From Candidatus Atribacter alterifermentans (GTDB lineage Bacteria; Atribacterota; Atribacteria; Atribacterales; Atribacteraceae): a DNA stretch of 8,481 nucleotides. The stretch is from NCBI GenBank assembly GCA_012517635.1, contig JAAYUP010000216.1:1-8481 (forward strand), in the 5' to 3' direction. Under the pieces are notes generated by a model. It worked only from the letters and a program-made list of their open reading frames with translations. It ran no database searches and was not told the origin of the DNA. Positions 5,715 to 8,481 of this stretch are shown piece after piece. The position numbers and the translations under genes are program-made. The first letter of the stretch is position 1. Every line of letters begins with the position of its first letter.

Positions 5715-6506
5715 ATGTCTAGGCAATTTAAAATGTTTACCAAAATATTATTCATTGCATTATCATTGGTGCTTTCAATGGTTACTCTCAGTATTGCTCA
5801 GGGTGCCCTTCCCGATGTCAATGCCCTTCAACTGCCAGCTCTTGACCAAAATCCACAAAAACCAGGACAAGATACTCCAACTCTTCCAATTCCTGAAGGG
5901 AATGAGCAAAATCAAACCACAACTGGTCCAGCGAATCCCTTTTTACCCAGTCAAGAACCTGAAGGTCCTATACAACCCCAGCAAGACCAACCTGTCATTC
6001 AATGGAAACAATTGGATTTAGCCCAAACCTTCGGATACGATCCGATGATTGTAGGTACAGTCAAGTATCCAGCGAATTGGGTAGTTAACATTGATACTTG
6101 GAATAAACGAATTGTTTTTTCTGAGGATCAAAGTGGCTTAACGGCTTTTACTGCCTTTTTACCGGTTCAAGGTACACTCCAAGATGCCCAAGCCTATGCT
6201 CAGCAGATTTCCGGTTGGATTCAGTCTTCTATTCCGGACTTAAAAATTGTTAATCAAGATTTTCGTACTGACCCCAGTTCATCTCAAACCGGGATGAATT
6301 TAACCAAAGGGAGGGTTATTCTCCAGGGTACCTATCAGGGTCAAGTTTTCGCTTTTCAACTCCAAACTACTGTTTTATTTATACCTGTGACTAATTTCTC
6401 TTATCTTTCTGCACTCCTTTGCCAGGCTCCTCAGGACGTTTTTCAAAAGAAATTACAAACCTATTTCAATCCTTTGTTCGTTACTTTTGAAAATTTAGGG
6501 AAATAA
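5715..6506 (+). CDS. Secreted protein of unknown function with Pro/Gln-rich linker
   Basis: This is a 263-residue exported protein whose function I do not recognise. Residues 1-28 form a Sec signal peptide: basic start MSRQFKMFTK, hydrophobic core ILFIALSLVLSMVTL, likely cleavage after SIA or SIAQG. There is no lipobox Cys; the only Cys is C236. Residues 31-95 are a low-complexity segment rich in Pro, Gln, Asn and Glu, probably a disordered linker away from the cell surface. Residues 97-263 look like one globular alpha/beta domain (VKYPANWVVNIDTWNKRIVF, then YAQQISGWIQ, then ILQGTYQGQVFAFQL). The 'YPANW' followed by strands and a helix recalls PsbP/Mog1/DcrB-like folds, but that is only a resemblance. 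The gene is divergent from the two-component operon and stands alone, followed by repeats. Its strong ribosome site suggests high expression. Confidence 0.85.
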   Translation: MSRQFKMFTKILFIALSLVLSMVTLSIAQGALPDVNALQLPALDQNPQKPGQDTPTLPIPEGNEQNQTTTGPANPFLPSQEPEGPIQPQQDQPVIQWKQLDLAQTFGYDPMIVGTVKYPANWVVNIDTWNKRIVFSEDQSGLTAFTAFLPVQGTLQDAQAYAQQISGWIQSSIPDLKIVNQDFRTDPSSSQTGMNLTKGRVILQGTYQGQVFAFQLQTTVLFIPVTNFSYLSALLCQAPQDVFQKKLQTYFNPLFVTFENLGK

Positions 6507-6526
6507 TATTCTATCCTGAAAATACA

Positions 6527-6591
6527 CGGGCATGATAAATCAAGCCCCTACAAAATAATTTAAAATGTAGGGGCGCAATTTATTGCGCCCG
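6527..6591. repeat. Nested inverted repeat (palindromes within a palindrome)
   Basis: Two 26-base arms (6527-6552 and 6566-6591) are inverted copies around an AT-only 13-base centre. Each arm is itself a hairpin: GGGCGCAAT/ATTGCGCCC is perfect in the right arm, and GGGCATGAT/ATCAAGCCC has one mismatch in the left arm. The arms share the outer CCCCTACA/TGTAGGGG segment exactly and differ in the inner stem, while pairing is mostly kept. Confidence 0.8.
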
Positions 6592-6601
6592 ATTAATGTA
6601 G

Positions 6602-6621
6602 CGACATACCATGGCATGTCG
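6602..6621. repeat. 20-bp near-perfect palindrome
   Basis: CGACATACCATGGCATGTCG is palindromic except for one opposing A/C pair, with no loop. It lies between the nested inverted repeat and the GAAA hairpin. It may be a dispersed repeat core or a protein-binding site; no adjacent gene start suggests an operator. Confidence 0.6.
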
Positions 6622-6630
6622 AATCCTTTG

Positions 6631-6669
6631 ATTTTCATCCTCATCTGGTGCTGCGAAAGCAGCATGAGG
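6631..6669. repeat. Bulged hairpin with GAAA loop, partly repeated at 6943
   Basis: CCTCAT (6639-6644) pairs with ATGAGG (6664-6669), and GCTGC (6650-6654) with GCAGC (6659-6663) around a GAAA loop, leaving CTGGT (6645-6649) as a one-sided bulge. The first 20 bases, ATTTTCATCCTCATCTGGTG, recur exactly at 6943-6962, but the hairpin half does not. The second copy therefore looks truncated or recombined. Confidence 0.65.
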
Positions 6670-6693
6670 GTCTATCCTGAAAATACCATTAAA

Positions 6694-6724
6694 TGAATTC
6701 CCCCATTGAGGGGGGTTAGGGGGG
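6694..6724 (+). repeat. G-tract intergenic repeat
   Basis: TGAATTC is followed by C5-ATTGA-G6, a 5-bp stem with a 5-base loop, then TTA and a second G6 run. An inverted, slightly diverged copy lies at 1-30, so this is a dispersed repeat in the genome. The two G6 runs could also support intermolecular G-quadruplex pairing, but two runs are too few for an ordinary intrastrand one. Confidence 0.7.
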
Positions 6725-6738
6725 TGTGCCTTTCATCT

Positions 6739-6783
6739 GTCATCCTGAGCCCTCGCTTTGTGAGGGCGTGAGGATCTCATCTT
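6739..6783 (+). repeat. REP-like palindromic unit 1
   Basis: The flanks GTCATCCTGAG and CGTGAGGATCTCATC bracket a stem GCCCTC (6749-6754) / GAGGGC (6762-6767) with a 7-base loop. It is 45 bases long and matches the unit at 8433-8477 in 40 of 45 positions. With unit 2 it forms a composite inverted repeat. Confidence 0.75.
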
Positions 6784-6810
6784 TTAGTTTTTTTTCTTCA
6801 TAAAAATTTA

Positions 6811-6866
6811 AAAGGATGAGATTCTCACGTCGTCCGGTCAAAAACACCGGACTCCTCAGAATGACA
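6811..6866 (-). repeat. REP-like palindromic unit 2 (inverted, different inner stem)
   Basis: In the opposite orientation to unit 1 it carries the same flanks (GATGAGATTCTCACG and CTCAGAATGAC). The inner stem is GTCCGGT (6832-6838) / ACCGGAC (6846-6852) with a 7-base loop, unrelated in sequence to unit 1's stem. The 6739-6749 and 6855-6865 ends are inverted copies with one mismatch, and so are 6767-6786 and 6807-6829, apart from one mismatch and one inserted base. Confidence 0.75.
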
Positions 6867-6878
6867 AACTGGGTGGCA

Positions 6879-6930
6879 GAGATTGCCACGTCGTTCAACA
6901 AAAAAACGGTTGACCTCCTCGTAATGACGG
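6879..6930 (-). repeat. REP-like palindromic unit 3
   Basis: It lies in tandem with unit 2 and in the same orientation. Flanks are GAGATTGCCACGTCG and CTCCTCGTAATGACGG, with an inner stem TCAAC (6895-6899) / GTTGA (6909-6913) around a 9-base A-rich loop. The flank style (GAGATTGCCACGTCG with AATGACGG) is one I know as a common dispersed repeat of several anaerobic bacterial lineages. Confidence 0.75.
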
Positions 6931-7046
6931 ATTGAGATAGGCATTTTCATCCTCATCTGGTGTAATGGTGACATGAATACCCGACTTTAATAGTCACAAC
7001 AAAGCAAAATAGGTGAATTTCAACTTAAAAAGCTCCATTTAATTCA

Positions 7047-8267
7047 TCAACCATTTTCTTCAGAATTCATTCCCGATAAGACCGATTCAGCAAATTTTCT
7101 CCCGAATTCTTTCGCCTGGGCAAGAATTTCTTGAGAAGGACCACCTTGAAATACCATGGTATCAGTCAACTGCCATTTTAACAAAGCCAGTTGTTTTTCC
7201 AGTTCTCGTAAAGCTCCACCCGACCAGCCATAACTTCCAAAATACGCTACCTTTTTATGCTGAACTCCTTTTCTTCTAGCAACATCAAGAACATGAGCCA
7301 TTGATGGAAAGAGCTCATTCTCATAAGTTGGCGCTCCAATAATGACACCGCTTTTTGACCAGAGGGAGGAAAGTATATGACTGGTGTGAATGCGTGAAAC
7401 ATCAAATATTTCAAGGCTGGAACCAGTTTGCGATACTCCTTGAGCAACAGAATCCATGAAAGCTTCGGTGTTTCCATACATGGTTGCATAAAGGAGGGTT
7501 ATTCCTGGTTCTCCAGGTATTTTTGCATATTCCGCCCATTTTTTATACAGATCGATGATGATCGATGGATTCTTTCTCCAAATTAAACCATGAGAAGGTG
7601 CTATGATTTCTACCGGTATACCAGCTAATTTTTCAATTGCTTTTAAAACCTGAGCGCTGAATTTTGCAACAATATTGGCATAATACCGCAAGGCTTGTTG
7701 CCGATAAAATTCTAAGTCGGTACATTCATCATCAAATATGGCGCCCCGAAGTGCTCCATAGCTGCCAAAAGCATCACAAGAGAATAATATTCGGTTTTTC
7801 TTTTCCAAGGTCATCATGGTTTCTGGCCAATGAACAAAAGGGGTCATAAAAAATTGGAGGGTTAATTCACCCAATTGCACCTCTTCGCCATCTTGGACAA
7901 CTTGAACCTGATCAGTAATTCCATAAAATGCCTGAACCATGTCTTTGGCTTTTGACGAACAGAGAATTGTTGTATGGGGTGCAATTTTTCGGAGAACCGT
8001 TAAAACTCCTGTATGGTCTGGCTCCATGTGGTTGAGAATAATATAATCAACTTGAGAAGGATCAATAATTTCTGAAATCCGTTTAAAAAATTCGTCGACC
8101 TTTATTGATTTAGCTAAGTCGATTATGGCTTTTTTTTGATCATTGATAAGATATGAGTTATAAGAAACTCCTTCCTGGGTAATCGGCCATAAACCCTCAA
8201 AGAGGTCGGTGGTGTGGTCATTGACACCGATCCAATGTATCTTGTTTCGTAACTCCACAGCCGGCAT
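7047..8267 (-). CDS. fprA: A-type flavodiiron protein (FprA family)
   Basis: This cytoplasmic flavodiiron protein reduces O2 to water and/or NO to N2O in anaerobes, using electrons usually delivered by rubredoxin or F420H2. It is 406 residues, standard for class A. Residues 1-250 form the metallo-beta-lactamase-like diiron domain with every usual ligand: H80, E82, D84 and H85 in NHMEPDHTG, H146 (FVHWPETM), D165 (SCDAFGSYG) and H226 (APSHGLIWR). Residues 255-400 form a flavodoxin-like FMN domain with the phosphate loop LLYATMYGNTEA, the segment IGAPTYENELFPSM and FGSYGWSGGA. No rubredoxin or NADH:flavin reductase domain is fused, so electron delivery must come from another protein that is not in this window. 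ATG 8267 follows AAGGAGG (8284-8278) by ten bases. The gene stands alone beside repeat arrays. Whether it prefers O2 or NO cannot be judged from the sequence. Confidence 0.95.
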   Translation of the reverse strand: MPAVELRNKIHWIGVNDHTTDLFEGLWPITQEGVSYNSYLINDQKKAIIDLAKSIKVDEFFKRISEIIDPSQVDYIILNHMEPDHTGVLTVLRKIAPHTTILCSSKAKDMVQAFYGITDQVQVVQDGEEVQLGELTLQFFMTPFVHWPETMMTLEKKNRILFSCDAFGSYGALRGAIFDDECTDLEFYRQQALRYYANIVAKFSAQVLKAIEKLAGIPVEIIAPSHGLIWRKNPSIIIDLYKKWAEYAKIPGEPGITLLYATMYGNTEAFMDSVAQGVSQTGSSLEIFDVSRIHTSHILSSLWSKSGVIIGAPTYENELFPSMAHVLDVARRKGVQHKKVAYFGSYGWSGGALRELEKQLALLKWQLTDTMVFQGGPSQEILAQAKEFGRKFAESVLSGMNSEENG

Positions 8268-8277
8268 AGCTTCTCAT

Positions 8278-8284
8278 CCTCCTT
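8278..8284 (-). promoter_or_regulatory. Ribosome-binding site of the flavodiiron gene
   Basis: AAGGAGG on the minus strand, ten bases before ATG 8267. An ATG directly after the site is in another frame, so 8267 remains the best start. Confidence 0.7.
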
Positions 8285-8317
8285 CTCGTTACGGAAATAA
8301 AAATTCAATCAATCACT

Positions 8318-8323
8318 ATTATA
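8318..8323 (-). promoter_or_regulatory. Candidate -10 box for the flavodiiron gene
   Basis: A perfect TATAAT on the minus strand, 50 bases before ATG 8267. The base positions expected for a -35 box (about 8340-8347) show no good match, so the promoter may need an activator or use another sigma factor. Confidence 0.3.
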
Positions 8324-8403
8324 CCTGAATTTGTTTGTTTAATGGTGATATCGATGTAGGAGGAATTATTATAGTGATGCTCCATTATAAGCGGGGCTTC
8401 CCT

Positions 8404-8477
8404 GCGTGAGGATCTCAGCTGAGGTTGTAGGTGTCATCTTGAGCCCTCGTTTTTTGAGGGCGCAAGGATCTCATCTT
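8404..8477 (+). repeat. REP-like unit 4 with a partial unit before it
   Basis: The complete unit at 8433-8477 matches unit 1 (6739-6783) in 40 of 45 positions; the inner stem GCCCTC (8443-8448) / GAGGGC (8456-8461) and 7-base loop are kept. Before it, GCGTGAGGATCTCA (8404-8417) copies exactly the right flank of unit 1 (6766-6779) without the rest. The array may continue past the window edge. Confidence 0.7.
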
Positions 8478-8481
8478 GTAA

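Larger units (their letters stand above)
6507..7046. other. 540-bp gene-free repeat mosaic
   Basis: No convincing coding sequence is present. From left to right the stretch holds a nested inverted repeat (6527-6591), a 20-bp near-palindrome (6602-6621), a bulged GAAA-loop hairpin (6639-6669), a G-tract repeat (6694-6724) and three REP-like units (6739-6930). Short exact direct repeats sit among them: TCTATCCTGAAAATAC at 6510 and 6671, and ATTTTCATCCTCATCTGGTG at 6631 and 6943. The last 80 bases (about 6965-7046) before the end of the flavodiiron gene show nothing I recognise. The hairpins lack T-tracts, so none is a standard intrinsic terminator, although they might protect the 3' end of the 5715 transcript. 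Confidence 0.8.

Noticed and set aside
6694..6724. Intrastrand G-quadruplex
   Set aside because: Only two G6 runs and no four-tract arrangement; the C5/G6 hairpin explains the motif better.
6507..6930. CRISPR array
   Set aside because: Repeats are of several unrelated types, differ in length and orientation, and lack uniform spacers; no cas genes are present.
8356..8406. Tiny plus-strand reading frame after GTAGGAGGAATTATTATAGTG
   Set aside because: The ribosome-site-like GGAGG precedes a GTG frame, but it ends after 11 codons inside a repeat. It could be the vestige of a gene start, but nothing else supports it.

Overview
The window looks like chromosomal DNA of a low-GC, anaerobic, envelope-bearing bacterium. 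Three things point that way: an A-type flavodiiron protein (FprA family), a secreted protein with an SLH-like segment plus SPOR and phosphodiester-glycosidase domains, and a dense mosaic of palindromic intergenic repeats. A member of the Atribacterota or a similar thermophilic or anaerobic lineage would fit. That placement is an impression from gene style and repeats, not something the sequence proves.

Layout from left to right. At 1-30 lies the edge of a G-tract repeat. At 124-597 (minus) is a stand-alone response-regulator receiver with an unusual hydrophobic N-terminus. A divergent gap follows, holding a candidate minus-strand promoter. At 733-2482 (plus) is a secreted SLH/SPOR/NAGPA-type protein split by a one-base frameshift in a run of eight A. 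Convergent to it, at 3188-2514 (minus), is a HAD-superfamily phosphatase interrupted by one in-frame TAA. Upstream of that on the same strand is a tight two-gene operon: a cytoplasmic GAF-containing NarL/DegS-type histidine kinase (5468-3918, TTG start) and its LuxR-type response regulator (3912-3265). A 246-bp divergent control region separates the kinase from a secreted protein of unknown function (5715-6506, plus). A 540-bp gene-free stretch (6507-7046) is almost entirely repeats. The flavodiiron protein follows (8267-7047, minus), and the right edge again carries repeat units.

The kinase and regulator are probably a cognate pair. The kinase has no membrane segment, so its input is probably an intracellular signal read by the GAF domain(s). 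The target is unknown. The divergent secreted gene at 5715 and the HAD gene are candidates by position only. The flavodiiron protein would detoxify O2 or NO.

No entirely new system is evident. The best leads are: (i) a family of REP-like intergenic elements whose inner stems differ completely between copies yet remain self-complementary; (ii) two neighbouring convergent genes that each carry one disabling lesion in otherwise intact reading frames; (iii) a Tyr in place of the family-typical Asp in the DGGGS motif of the glycosidase domain; and (iv) a possible fold-back control of the kinase ribosome-binding site.
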